Below, one piece after another: positions 6,561 to 14,020 of a stretch of DNA of 22,318 nucleotides. Positions within the stretch are counted from its first letter, which is position 1, and the number at the start of each line of letters is the position of its first letter. Origin of the DNA: an uncultured Bacillota bacterium (GTDB lineage Bacteria; Bacillota_I; Bacilli_A; RF39; UBA660); assembly GCA_946626905.1 (NCBI GenBank), contig CAMOVA010000008.1, positions 1 through 22,318 on the forward strand. Direction: 5' to 3'. Under the pieces are notes generated by a model. The model was not told the DNA's origin. It worked only from the letters and a program-made list of their open reading frames with translations, and ran no database searches. Made by a program: the position numbers and the translations under genes.

Positions 6561-6926
6561 ATATATTTTTTCGTCATTATTATCAATAGTAATATTATTA
6601 TATAGTTTATAATCTGATGATAAATATGGCATTGCGGCTTCTACACCTAATACTTCGCATAAAGAATAAGAAAGATCATAATCTAATGTTTTAGTATAAT
6701 CGAATTTCATTAATGAAATATCATTAAAGTTTTTGATCATACTTTCCCTTTCTTTATAGAATAAAGCACGTCTAGCGCAAACTATTTCTAAGCATTTAAT
6801 AACAGTGTCTTGAGATAAAGTGAAGTTAAGGCATAATTTCCCGTACCATTTTTTTACTTCATTTATATTAAGTGAATATTTATCAGCTAATTGGTGTATC
6901 TTTTCTCTAATATCATCATTAACCAT
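6552..6926 (-). CDS. Hypothetical 124-residue protein
   Basis: Not recognised. The protein is soluble, has no signal peptide or membrane helix, and is predicted helical in its first two thirds (MVNDDIREKIHQLADKYSLN, then LSQDTVIKCLEIVCARRALF). The C-terminal third is polar and ends in an Asn/Asp-rich tail. It has four Cys (about 32, 45, 50 and 90) without a metal-binding spacing. A short helical domain with a possible N-terminal DNA-binding look (residues 14-30) cannot be supported further. The gene is well delimited: TTGACA and TAATAT promoter boxes with 17-base spacing, AGGAGG before the ATG, and a strong terminator at its stop. It is therefore real and independently expressed. Confidence 0.7.
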   Translation of the reverse strand: MVNDDIREKIHQLADKYSLNINEVKKWYGKLCLNFTLSQDTVIKCLEIVCARRALFYKERESMIKNFNDISLMKFDYTKTLDYDLSYSLCEVLGVEAAMPYLSSDYKLYNNITIDNNDEKIYKK

Positions 6927-6951
6927 AGATACTATCCTCCTTATTACGAAT

Positions 6952-6980
6952 ATATTAACACTCTAAATATTGTTTGTCAA
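6952..6980 (-). promoter_or_regulatory. Canonical promoter of the 124-residue protein gene
   Basis: On the minus strand a perfect -35 TTGACA (plus 6980-6975) and TAATAT (6957-6952) are separated by exactly 17 bases. The -35 box begins three bases after the stop codon of the upstream carboxypeptidase gene. Confidence 0.7.
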
Positions 6981-6983
6981 ATC

Positions 6984-8093
6984 TTAATATTTACTAGTAA
7001 TTCCTAAGTATTCTTCTAAAGAAAGCCAGTTACCATTGTTGTATAATTTAGTGGCAATATCAACTCCAACATACCTTATATGCCATGGTTCAAACATATA
7101 TCCTGTAATAGATTCTTTGCCTTTTGGATATCTTATAATAAAACCATATTTATAACAATTATTGTTAAGCCATTTTCCTTCACTAGTATATTCAAAAGTT
7201 TGTTCAAGGCTATTAATATCAGCAGCTAATCCTGTTTGATGTTCAGAATGACCTGCACGCGCTGAATATCTATCAGCGGCATTTTTGCCATCTCTAGCAG
7301 CATAATTATTATATAAGGATTGTTGTGTTTGATATGATCTAAAACCACTGATTATTCTTAAATTTATATTACTTTTTTTAGCATCATTTTGCATCTTATT
7401 AAAATTAGTCATAAAATCATTTAATAAAACTCCAGGATTATAATTACTAGGTAATGAATAAGTTTTATTTGCTATTAATATACCATTTACATAATATATT
7501 CCATTTTTCTTTTCTATTTTATAACCTTTTGAAGATAAAGTAGATGTATTAGTATTTAAATTCTTTTTATCTACTACATTTAGTTTAAAATTAGCTTCTG
7601 TTTTATTAGAACTTTTATCAATTATTACATATTTTAAGGAATATACACCTACTTTATTTATATTATATGTTCCTTCTACTTTTTTTGATAATTCATCTTT
7701 AGAGTTATCAGAAATAACAATATTTTCAAATAAATCAATGTTTGTTCCTTTATAAATAGAAATATCTTTTACTCCAGTAATTGTAGGTTTTTCTTCATCT
7801 ATAACTGTTAATTTAACACTATATTTTTTATCATTGTACTTAAAATAACCTTTATATATTCCTGAATAAAAAACTCTATTATTATCAGATTTAATATCAT
7901 TAAAAGTTAACTCAGTTGCATTAGAATCATCAATATAATCATTAATATTTGGAATATTCTCCCCTACTTTTATAGTTATATTCTTTTCATAAGTTAGATT
8001 GTCTTTTTTATTGTTTTTTAGCATAAATACAGCTATTATCATTAATAATATAATAATTATTGTACTTGTTATTAAACTAGTTATTTTATTCAT
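6984..8093 (-). CDS. VanY-type D-alanyl-D-alanine carboxypeptidase with Ig-like domain
   Basis: Predicted zinc D,D-carboxypeptidase (peptidase M15B) that trims the terminal D-Ala from peptidoglycan stem peptides outside the cell. The 369-residue protein has an N-terminal membrane anchor (about 5-25) and about two Ig-like/DUF5011 modules (about 35-175, with DEEKPTITGVKDISIYKG at the second one's start). The catalytic domain spans about 215-365. Its SxHxxGxAxD motif supplies His285 and Asp292, and EPWH supplies Glu335 and His338, completing the zinc site. Ig-like modules likely space the enzyme from the membrane. The gene is monocistronic. A role in wall remodelling is expected; vancomycin resistance is not implied, as no vanHAX-like genes are nearby. 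Confidence 0.9.
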   Translation of the reverse strand: MNKITSLITSTIIIILLMIIAVFMLKNNKKDNLTYEKNITIKVGENIPNINDYIDDSNATELTFNDIKSDNNRVFYSGIYKGYFKYNDKKYSVKLTVIDEEKPTITGVKDISIYKGTNIDLFENIVISDNSKDELSKKVEGTYNINKVGVYSLKYVIIDKSSNKTEANFKLNVVDKKNLNTNTSTLSSKGYKIEKKNGIYYVNGILIANKTYSLPSNYNPGVLLNDFMTNFNKMQNDAKKSNINLRIISGFRSYQTQQSLYNNYAARDGKNAADRYSARAGHSEHQTGLAADINSLEQTFEYTSEGKWLNNNCYKYGFIIRYPKGKESITGYMFEPWHIRYVGVDIATKLYNNGNWLSLEEYLGITSKY

Positions 8094-8117
8094 ACTATCA
8101 CCATTATTATTATAACA
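8094..8117 (-). promoter_or_regulatory. Extended -10 promoter of the carboxypeptidase gene
   Basis: On the minus strand TGT then TATAAT (plus 8117-8109) lies 15 bases upstream of the start codon, with GGTGAT in between. It abuts the terminator of the upstream gene. Confidence 0.55.
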
Positions 8118-8139
8118 TAAAAAGAAGCAAGATGCTTCT
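8117..8139 (-). terminator. Terminator of the zinc-ribbon membrane protein gene
   Basis: On the minus strand AGAAGCA (plus 8139-8133), a 3-base loop, then TGCTTCT (8129-8123) followed by T residues. The stem overlaps the stop codon TAG (8138-8140). Confidence 0.75.
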
Positions 8140-9295
8140 AATTTCCGTTATCACGATAAATATTTAAATTATCTCCATATGTTGTACTGTATTTTGAACC
8201 TGTAGCAGTATATTTAGCTGAATTAATTGTATTTGTTACTTTTTCTAAATCTTTGTATTCATTTAACGTTTTAGTATTATTTGTAACCATACCTTCAAAT
8301 ATTAAATTATCATTAGCTTTTGTAATAAAATAAATCATTGAATCTGCTTCTTCAATTACAGCGCATGTGATAAATTCTCTATTTAATGAATTTCTTATTT
8401 GTGGATCCACTGCTTCAACTCCATTACTAACTAATTTAGTTTGTAAATCTTTATAAGAAGTTTTTAAAGTGTCAAAATTAACTTGAGATATTTTGATAGA
8501 ATATTTAAAATCACCTGTTGTACTTGATATGTATAAAATTCCATCACTTTCATAATAATTATATCCATCTAATTTATTAAATTCAAAACCATTATATGTA
8601 ATTGTTGTTTCTTTTGTTTTTTTAGTATCATTAGTTTTTTTCTTATCAGTATTGCTAGTATTATTGGTATTAGAAGAAACATTACTTTTTTTAGGCATTG
8701 TCAATATCATTATAGCTACTAAAATAATAACTAATATGAATAATATAAGAACTAAAGTCTTTTTCTTTTTAGGCTTTTTTTCTTCAGGTTCTTCATTAAT
8801 AGAATTATTAGTATCTATAGGTTTAGATGTATAATTAGAACCCATTGAATTATTGTTGTATTGTGCGTTATTATAACTAGTGTTAATTGAATTTACATTT
8901 GAATTAACGCTATTAGTATTATAATTTGAATTGAATTGATTTATCGAATTGGTATTTGGATTAACATTATTATTATAATTAGAATTAACTTGATTCATTT
9001 GGTTAATATTAGGTTGTATATTATTATAATTTGGATTAACTTGGTTTATTGAATTAGTATTAGAACTAACATTATTATAATTAGGATTAATTTGATTTGC
9101 TGGATTAATACTAGATTGCATGTTGTTATAATTAGGATTAGTTTGATTAATACCATTTTGAATATTATTATAATTATAAGTATTTCCTGAAGTATTAAAA
9201 CTATTGTTAATAGGATTAACATCTACTTTAGTACCACAATAACGACAAATTTGATCTCCTGGATAAATAACATTACCACATCTTTTACAATTCAT
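8138..9295 (-). CDS. Zinc-ribbon, Asn-rich repeat, single-pass membrane protein
   Basis: A 385-residue protein in four parts. Residues 3-20 form a zinc ribbon with CxxC pairs (Cys3/Cys6 and Cys17/Cys20). Residues about 40-165 are an Asn-rich linker with imperfect 17-residue repeats around NPNYNN. Residues 170-180 are acidic then Lys-rich, leading into one membrane helix (181-199). After a Thr/Lys/Asn-rich stalk, residues about 230-385 form an unrecognised, probably extracellular alpha/beta domain starting TITYNGFEFNKLDGYNYY. The zinc ribbon faces the cytoplasm if the Lys-rich stretch stays inside. Zinc-ribbon plus single-helix proteins are widespread in Firmicutes with unknown function. Confidence is high for gene and layout, low for role. 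Confidence 0.8.
   Translation of the reverse strand: MNCKRCGNVIYPGDQICRYCGTKVDVNPINNSFNTSGNTYNYNNIQNGINQTNPNYNNMQSSINPANQINPNYNNVSSNTNSINQVNPNYNNIQPNINQMNQVNSNYNNNVNPNTNSINQFNSNYNTNSVNSNVNSINTSYNNAQYNNNSMGSNYTSKPIDTNNSINEEPEEKKPKKKKTLVLILFILVIILVAIMILTMPKKSNVSSNTNNTSNTDKKKTNDTKKTKETTITYNGFEFNKLDGYNYYESDGILYISSTTGDFKYSIKISQVNFDTLKTSYKDLQTKLVSNGVEAVDPQIRNSLNREFITCAVIEEADSMIYFITKANDNLIFEGMVTNNTKTLNEYKDLEKVTNTINSAKYTATGSKYSTTYGDNLNIYRDNGN
8867..9139 (-). repeat. Degenerate 51-bp tandem repeat coding for 17-residue Asn-rich units
   Basis: Within the preceding gene, NPNYNN-like cores occur at residues 53, 70, 87, 104, 122 and 138. Spacings are 17, 17, 17, 18 and 16 residues, so the DNA unit is about 51 bp. 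Units have diverged, and the sixth core (NTSYNN) is weak. Confidence 0.75.
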
Positions 9296-9318
9296 ATTTG
9301 CATCCCCTATCTATTATA
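9296..9318 (-). promoter_or_regulatory. -10 box and ribosome binding site of the zinc-ribbon protein gene
   Basis: TATAAT on the minus strand (plus 9318-9313) is 17 bases before the ATG; AGGGGAT serves as the ribosome binding site. No -35 box is clear. Confidence 0.5.
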
Positions 9319-9342
9319 TATAAATAATATAGCACAAATAAT

Positions 9343-9375
9343 AAAAAAAATAAAGAATAAACTACTTTATTTTTT
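9343..9375 (-). terminator. Terminator of the xerD-deoB operon
   Basis: On the minus strand AAAAAATAAAG (plus 9375-9365), a 9-base loop holding the deoB stop codon TAG (9362-9364), then CTTTATTTTTT (9355-9345) and further T residues. The stem is long but almost purely A-T. Confidence 0.7.
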
Positions 9376-10516
9376 CTAACACAGAATGTTCTTTATTTGT
9401 TTCTAGGCCAAAGTTATCAAGAATTGTATATCCTATATGATCAAACGAAATTAAAGGTTCTAATCTCTTTCCGTTTTCAATATTTTTATGATAGAAAACA
9501 ATTGGAGTATTTTCTCTTGTATGATCTGTTCCTTTATATGTAGGATCATTTCCATGATCTGCTGTAATTATTAATAAATCATCTGCTCTTAAATTATTTA
9601 TTATTTCTGGAATATAATTATCAAATTCTTTTAATGCATTTGCATAACCAATTGGATCTCTTCTGTGTCCATATTTTGAATCATAATCATTTAAATTAGC
9701 AAAGCAAAGACCTATAAAATCTTTTTTTAATGTACTTATAATATTATTAATTCCATCAAGATTATCTTTTGTTTTAGTACTACCTGTAATACCACAATTG
9801 TTAAAAACATCACTTATTTTACCTATTGATAAAACTTCATAGTTGTTATCTTTTAGTGTATCTAAAACAGTTGTATGAGCAGGATCTAATGCATAATCAT
9901 GTCTATTTGGAGTTCTAGTAAAATTACCAGGAGTTCCAATATATGGTCTAGCTATAATTCTTCCTACTTTCCATTCATCTTTTTTAGTTATTTCTCTTGT
10001 GAATTCGCATATTTTATATAATTCTTCAAGAGGAATAATTTCTTCGTGAGCAGCTATTTGAAGTACAGAATCTGCAGATGTATATACTATAAGAGCTCCT
10101 GTTTCCATTTGTTCTTTTCCTAACTGTTTTATTATTTCAGTTCCTGATGCAGAACAATTACCAATAACTTTTCTACCACTAAAATTTTCTATTTCTTTAA
10201 TAAGTTCATCAGGAAATTTAGAGAATGTTTTAAAAGGAATTTCAGTTATTACACCCATCATTTCTAAATGGCCTGTTAATGTATCTTTTCCATTACTTAT
10301 TTCAATTCCTTTTGTATAACAACTAATAGTTTCATCTTCGTCATTGTTACAAGATAAATTAAAGAAACCCATTTTCTTTAAATTAGGATATTCTTGTTCT
10401 ACGCTTTCTGTTGCATGCATAAATGTATTTGTACCAAGATCATCATATTTATAAGCGTCTTCTGCTGCGCCTACACCTACTGAATCTAATACAATTAGAA
10501 ATATTCTTTTAAACAT
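9362..10516 (-). CDS. deoB: Phosphopentomutase DeoB
   Basis: DeoB interconverts ribose 1-phosphate (or deoxyribose 1-phosphate) and the 5-phosphate, linking nucleoside salvage to the pentose phosphate pathway. The 384-residue protein belongs to the alkaline phosphatase superfamily and has normal length. Metal-site motifs are intact: LDSVGVG with Asp11, DTLTGH (78-83) containing the phosphorylated Thr, and TADHGNDPTYKGTDHTRE near the C-terminus. It is the last gene of an operon with xerD and an 847-residue gene. Its ribosome binding site GGAGG lies in the last two sense codons (Trp-Arg) of the upstream gene, three bases from that gene's end, so translation is probably coupled. xerD-deoB linkage is also found in Bacillus subtilis (ripX-drm). 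Confidence 0.96.
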   Translation of the reverse strand: MFKRIFLIVLDSVGVGAAEDAYKYDDLGTNTFMHATESVEQEYPNLKKMGFFNLSCNNDEDETISCYTKGIEISNGKDTLTGHLEMMGVITEIPFKTFSKFPDELIKEIENFSGRKVIGNCSASGTEIIKQLGKEQMETGALIVYTSADSVLQIAAHEEIIPLEELYKICEFTREITKKDEWKVGRIIARPYIGTPGNFTRTPNRHDYALDPAHTTVLDTLKDNNYEVLSIGKISDVFNNCGITGSTKTKDNLDGINNIISTLKKDFIGLCFANLNDYDSKYGHRRDPIGYANALKEFDNYIPEIINNLRADDLLIITADHGNDPTYKGTDHTRENTPIVFYHKNIENGKRLEPLISFDHIGYTILDNFGLETNKEHSVLEKIK

Positions 10517-10519
10517 TTT

Positions 10520-13063
10520 TTACCTCCATTTAATTTTGTTTTTAACATCATTAATATTCATTAATTTTTTAAATTCTTTTAATAATTCTTCTTGAGCTCT
10601 AGGATCATAAGGTAAAAACTTAGTTTTAACTTCATAATCATTTGAAAGAATAAACCAATCTTCATTACAAATAATATAATCATATTTAGTAATATCTATT
10701 GGATTGAAATTTTCTTTTTTATCAGCTTTTTCTAAATCAGAAATAGGCATACAGTCAATTGATTTATAATATATTTCATTAACTTTATCTTCAATAATTG
10801 TTCTGTTTTCACGTTGATCTTTTGTATATAAATAGTTTTGAAATCTCTTTGTTTCAAACATTAGTTTTGGATCATATATTTTCTTTTTGTTATAATCTCC
10901 AGCTATAACATAGTTTTTTATTTCTCCTTTAAATAAATCACAATAAAAATCAACGTTTTCTTCTATATCTGTTAATGATATTTGTTTAAATTCATTCTTA
11001 TCAATATAACCATGTAAATTGCTTAATGTACAAAATTCAATTTTTTCTTCATTATAACTTTTTTTGATTATTTCATTATAACATTTAACAATAGCTTTTT
11101 TTATAAAAGGAATTTTTTCTTTATTTATATAGTTTGGTTCAATTCCATTACCATATAATCCATTGCCAATTCTAACTAAAGGTACAATATATGTATTTCC
11201 TTCATCATCTTTAATTTCAATAATTCCACCATTTGGATTTGTTAAGCAGAATTTATAAAAATCTCCACCAATACTTCCAGGCCTTAGACAACATTTTGTA
11301 TCGATTCCTATAGTTAATAATTCATCATCATTTTTTGTTAATACTTTATAAGAGTATCCATCTTTTGTTGTACCATCAATTAGTGGTATTGAAGAACAAT
11401 ATTTTTTCTTACTTTCTTTATATACTAACTTTAGTTGATCAATTATTTCTTTTTTAGAAGCTTGTACAAAATCATTTGAAAGAATTGTTTTAGAAATAGC
11501 TTTAAGTGGAATATCAATTTCATCTGTAGTTAAATTATATTCTATTATTTTATAAGCTTCCAATATACCTAATAAAGAATTTGGACTATTTAAATTGTTT
11601 TCTTTTAATTTAGTATTTATATAATAATAATTATTAACTACATTTATAAGTTCAGTATTATAATCTAATGCATTGTTATTAAAGACCATTCTAAGTAAAC
11701 AATCATTGTCACTTTTTGTATTACCAAGTAAAAATTGCTCCAATGATTTATCCATCATAGTATTATTATAAATATCAAACTTAGTGTGTTCTACATCAAA
11801 TTTTCCAAATAAATTAAATAATTCTGGAACATTTAATGGTTCTCTTTTATAATCACCAAATTCATTTATATAATTCTTTCTGTTTGCTAATCTCAAACTA
11901 TTTTCACGTTCAGCTATAACATATTTTATTGTTTCGCTTAAATAGTGATAAAATTTTTCATCATCTTTATTAAGTTGATATGAAACTTTTAATTCATTAA
12001 AAACAGAATTAATTAAATGTTCATCCCCTATTTTAAGGTTTCTAAGAATTCTAGTATCATTGTTATGAATAGATTTTTGTAGTTTTTCAACTAATTGATA
12101 CTTAAAAAATTCATCTGGATTTTTAACACGATATTCTCTTCTATCTTTTGTGAATTTCAAATCAGCTTCTCGTGTAAGTGATTTATTATTATCATAAGTA
12201 AATTTATTATTTAAAATTTTTAAACTGTTATCAAGTCCAAATAAACAGTACATTTTATACCCAGTAATAAAAATTTCTGTTTCACTGGCTTCACCCATTG
12301 TTTTTAATTTATCAAATATTTTATTTAAATGTTTACCATTTAATTGTTTTATTAAATCCATAGATATTTGATATTCATTATATTTTTCTTTTGAAAAAAT
12401 GCTTTTATCAACAACTAAATCAAATTTATCAAAAATGTATAATTGATTATATGTATCAATTTTATACATTTGTAATATATTACGCTTAGCAATCCCATTT
12501 ATATCAAAATCACAAAACTTCTTCATCAAATTATTTATCATACTTGAATCAATAGTATTTGTTTTAACTATAATATTAAATTTCAAATCTTCATAATTTT
12601 TAGAATTACTTATTTCATTTTTGATATCATTATACATATCACTAATTAATTTTAAATCATCATTTGTAGAATTAGGATTATTTTTATATAGATAGTTATT
12701 TATATTATTAATACATTCTTTGTATAAAATATCAGGCATTGAAGATAAAATAACACCTAATTCATTATTTTTAAAATTTATGAAAGCCTCTGGATGTTTG
12801 ATTATTAGTTTTTGATCATTAAAATCAAAAATATTAAATTTTGAGACTTTATCTATACAAGATTTTAATAATTTTTCTACTAAAGAACTATTATTTACAA
12901 TAGATTCCTTAGTTTTAATACTTCCCTTTTTAAAAACATAAACTATTTGTTTAATATCACATTTTAAAAAGTTAGGATCATTTACTAATTCTAATTGTTT
13001 ATCTTCATCTAATTTATCAAAGGTCATAATAAAATTAACATAACCTAATTCAAAAATATTCAT
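10520..13063 (-). CDS. Large uncharacterised protein between xerD and deoB
   Basis: An 847-residue protein of no family I can name. No signal peptide or membrane helix is seen, so it is cytosolic. Residues 1-550 look mostly helical and Asn/Lys/Asp-rich, suggesting a repeat-like or scaffold region. Residues about 560-665 look like a compact alpha/beta domain: GIDTKCCLRPGSIGGDFYKF (Cys591, Cys592, and Cys606 just after), then NPNGGIIEIKDDEGN and VRIGNGLYGNGIEPN, followed by a helix. The glycine-rich strands with a Cys-Cys pair look like an active or ligand site; a loose likeness to PcfJ-type domains cannot be demonstrated. The ATG at 13063 has GGAGGAT upstream, nine bases after the xerD stop. 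Residue 13 is an alternative Met without that signal. Confidence 0.7.
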   Translation of the reverse strand: MNIFELGYVNFIMTFDKLDEDKQLELVNDPNFLKCDIKQIVYVFKKGSIKTKESIVNNSSLVEKLLKSCIDKVSKFNIFDFNDQKLIIKHPEAFINFKNNELGVILSSMPDILYKECINNINNYLYKNNPNSTNDDLKLISDMYNDIKNEISNSKNYEDLKFNIIVKTNTIDSSMINNLMKKFCDFDINGIAKRNILQMYKIDTYNQLYIFDKFDLVVDKSIFSKEKYNEYQISMDLIKQLNGKHLNKIFDKLKTMGEASETEIFITGYKMYCLFGLDNSLKILNNKFTYDNNKSLTREADLKFTKDRREYRVKNPDEFFKYQLVEKLQKSIHNNDTRILRNLKIGDEHLINSVFNELKVSYQLNKDDEKFYHYLSETIKYVIAERENSLRLANRKNYINEFGDYKREPLNVPELFNLFGKFDVEHTKFDIYNNTMMDKSLEQFLLGNTKSDNDCLLRMVFNNNALDYNTELINVVNNYYYINTKLKENNLNSPNSLLGILEAYKIIEYNLTTDEIDIPLKAISKTILSNDFVQASKKEIIDQLKLVYKESKKKYCSSIPLIDGTTKDGYSYKVLTKNDDELLTIGIDTKCCLRPGSIGGDFYKFCLTNPNGGIIEIKDDEGNTYIVPLVRIGNGLYGNGIEPNYINKEKIPFIKKAIVKCYNEIIKKSYNEEKIEFCTLSNLHGYIDKNEFKQISLTDIEENVDFYCDLFKGEIKNYVIAGDYNKKKIYDPKLMFETKRFQNYLYTKDQRENRTIIEDKVNEIYYKSIDCMPISDLEKADKKENFNPIDITKYDYIICNEDWFILSNDYEVKTKFLPYDPRAQEELLKEFKKLMNINDVKNKIKWR

Positions 13064-13072
13064 ATAATCCTC

Positions 13073-13924
13073 CTAACTATGTGGATGGTATTCTTTATAA
13101 TTTGTTTCTACAAATTTATTTGATACGTTTGTATATATTTGTGTTGTTGAAACATCACTGTGCCCTAGTAATTCTTGAATAGTTCTTAAATCAGCCCCAT
13201 TTTCTAACATATGAGTAGCAAAACTATGTCTTAATGTATGAGGTGAAAAATCTTGTTTTATAGCTTTTTCTTTAGCAATCTTTTTAACTATTTTAAAGAA
13301 ACCTTGCCTAGTCATATTAGTTCCTCTACTATTTAAAAATAAATAATCTGTATTAAACTTAATAAAATCTTTTCTATAACCATTAATATATAATTTTAAA
13401 TATTCTATAGCGTAATCACCTAATGGTATAATTCTTTCTTTTGAACCTTTACCCATCACTTTTAAAGTACAATTCTCTATATTGATATCATGTATTTTAA
13501 TATTAATAAGTTCACTTATTCTAATTCCTGTAGAATACATTAATTCAAGCATAGCCTTATTCCTATAATCATTTTTATTTGTTAATTCAATATCTAATAA
13601 TTTATTTACATCGTCAATAGATAATACTTTAGGTAATGTTTTTCTTGTTTTAGGCATCGGTATATTTAACATAGGATTTACTTTTATAATATTTTCTTGA
13701 TTTAAATATTTATAAAAGCCTCTAAAAACTGTTATGAAATGAGCAATTGTTTTATCAGATTTAGATTTATTTTCATTAATAAAATTAACTATATCATCTT
13801 TAGTTAGTTTAGTAATATCGCCTTTAATATAGTCTTTTAATTCATTCAAATCATTTTCATAAGACTTAATTGTATTATCACTATATTTCTTTTCAATAAG
13901 TAAATAATCTAAATAATCATTCAT
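13073..13924 (-). CDS. xerD: Tyrosine recombinase XerD-like
   Basis: A 283-residue tyrosine recombinase that, with a partner or alone, would resolve chromosome dimers at a dif site. The N-terminal SAM-like domain (1-85) begins MNDYLDYLLIEKKYSDNTIK, typical of XerC/XerD. The catalytic domain contains Arg135 in STGIRISEL, the KGSKER beta-hairpin Lys, His229 and Arg232 in SPHTLRHSFATHML, His255 in LLGHSDVSTT, and the nucleophile Tyr264 in IYTNV. All catalytic residues are present. The ATG at 13924 is chosen over the in-frame one at 13936: GGGGAT lies between them at correct spacing, and the family starts near here. Linkage to deoB favours XerD over XerC, but no dif-like site was identified. Confidence 0.88.
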   Translation of the reverse strand: MNDYLDYLLIEKKYSDNTIKSYENDLNELKDYIKGDITKLTKDDIVNFINENKSKSDKTIAHFITVFRGFYKYLNQENIIKVNPMLNIPMPKTRKTLPKVLSIDDVNKLLDIELTNKNDYRNKAMLELMYSTGIRISELINIKIHDINIENCTLKVMGKGSKERIIPLGDYAIEYLKLYINGYRKDFIKFNTDYLFLNSRGTNMTRQGFFKIVKKIAKEKAIKQDFSPHTLRHSFATHMLENGADLRTIQELLGHSDVSTTQIYTNVSNKFVETNYKEYHPHS

Positions 13925-13949
13925 AACTATCCCCATTATAATTATATCA
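13925..13949 (-). promoter_or_regulatory. Extended -10 promoter of the xerD operon
   Basis: On the minus strand TGA then TATAAT (plus 13949-13941) lies 16 bases before the chosen ATG; a second overlapping TATAAT (13940-13935) follows directly. GGGGAT is the ribosome binding site. If the distal box is used, transcription starts at about the upstream ATG (13936), which supports the start at 13924. Confidence 0.55.
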
Positions 13950-13974
13950 GATTTATCATAATATTGCGAAGTTT

Positions 13975-14016
13975 TTGTAAATATAAAGTAAAATATGTTA
14001 AAATATTTATAGGTGA
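13975..14016 (+). promoter_or_regulatory. rarA promoter and ribosome binding site
   Basis: TTGTAA (13975-13980), 18 bases, then TAAAAT (13999-14004). AGGTGAT (14011-14017) precedes the ATG at 14021. The -10 box is 16 bases from the start codon. Confidence 0.55.
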
Positions 14017-14020
14017 TATT

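Noticed and set aside
6957..6995. AAATATT/AATATTT hairpin after the carboxypeptidase gene as a terminator
   Set aside because: The stem is all A-T with a 14-base loop, no T tract follows, and it overlaps the promoter of the next gene.
6984..8093. Vancomycin resistance determinant
   Set aside because: VanY-type domains are ordinary wall carboxypeptidases; no ligase or dehydrogenase partner genes or two-component regulator are nearby.
8867..9139. CRISPR-like array
   Set aside because: The repeats are in frame, divergent, without unique spacers, and encode a continuous Asn-rich protein segment.
13073..13924. Phage or integron integrase
   Set aside because: Length and start match XerC/XerD, the neighbour is deoB as in Bacillus, and no attachment repeats or phage genes are seen.
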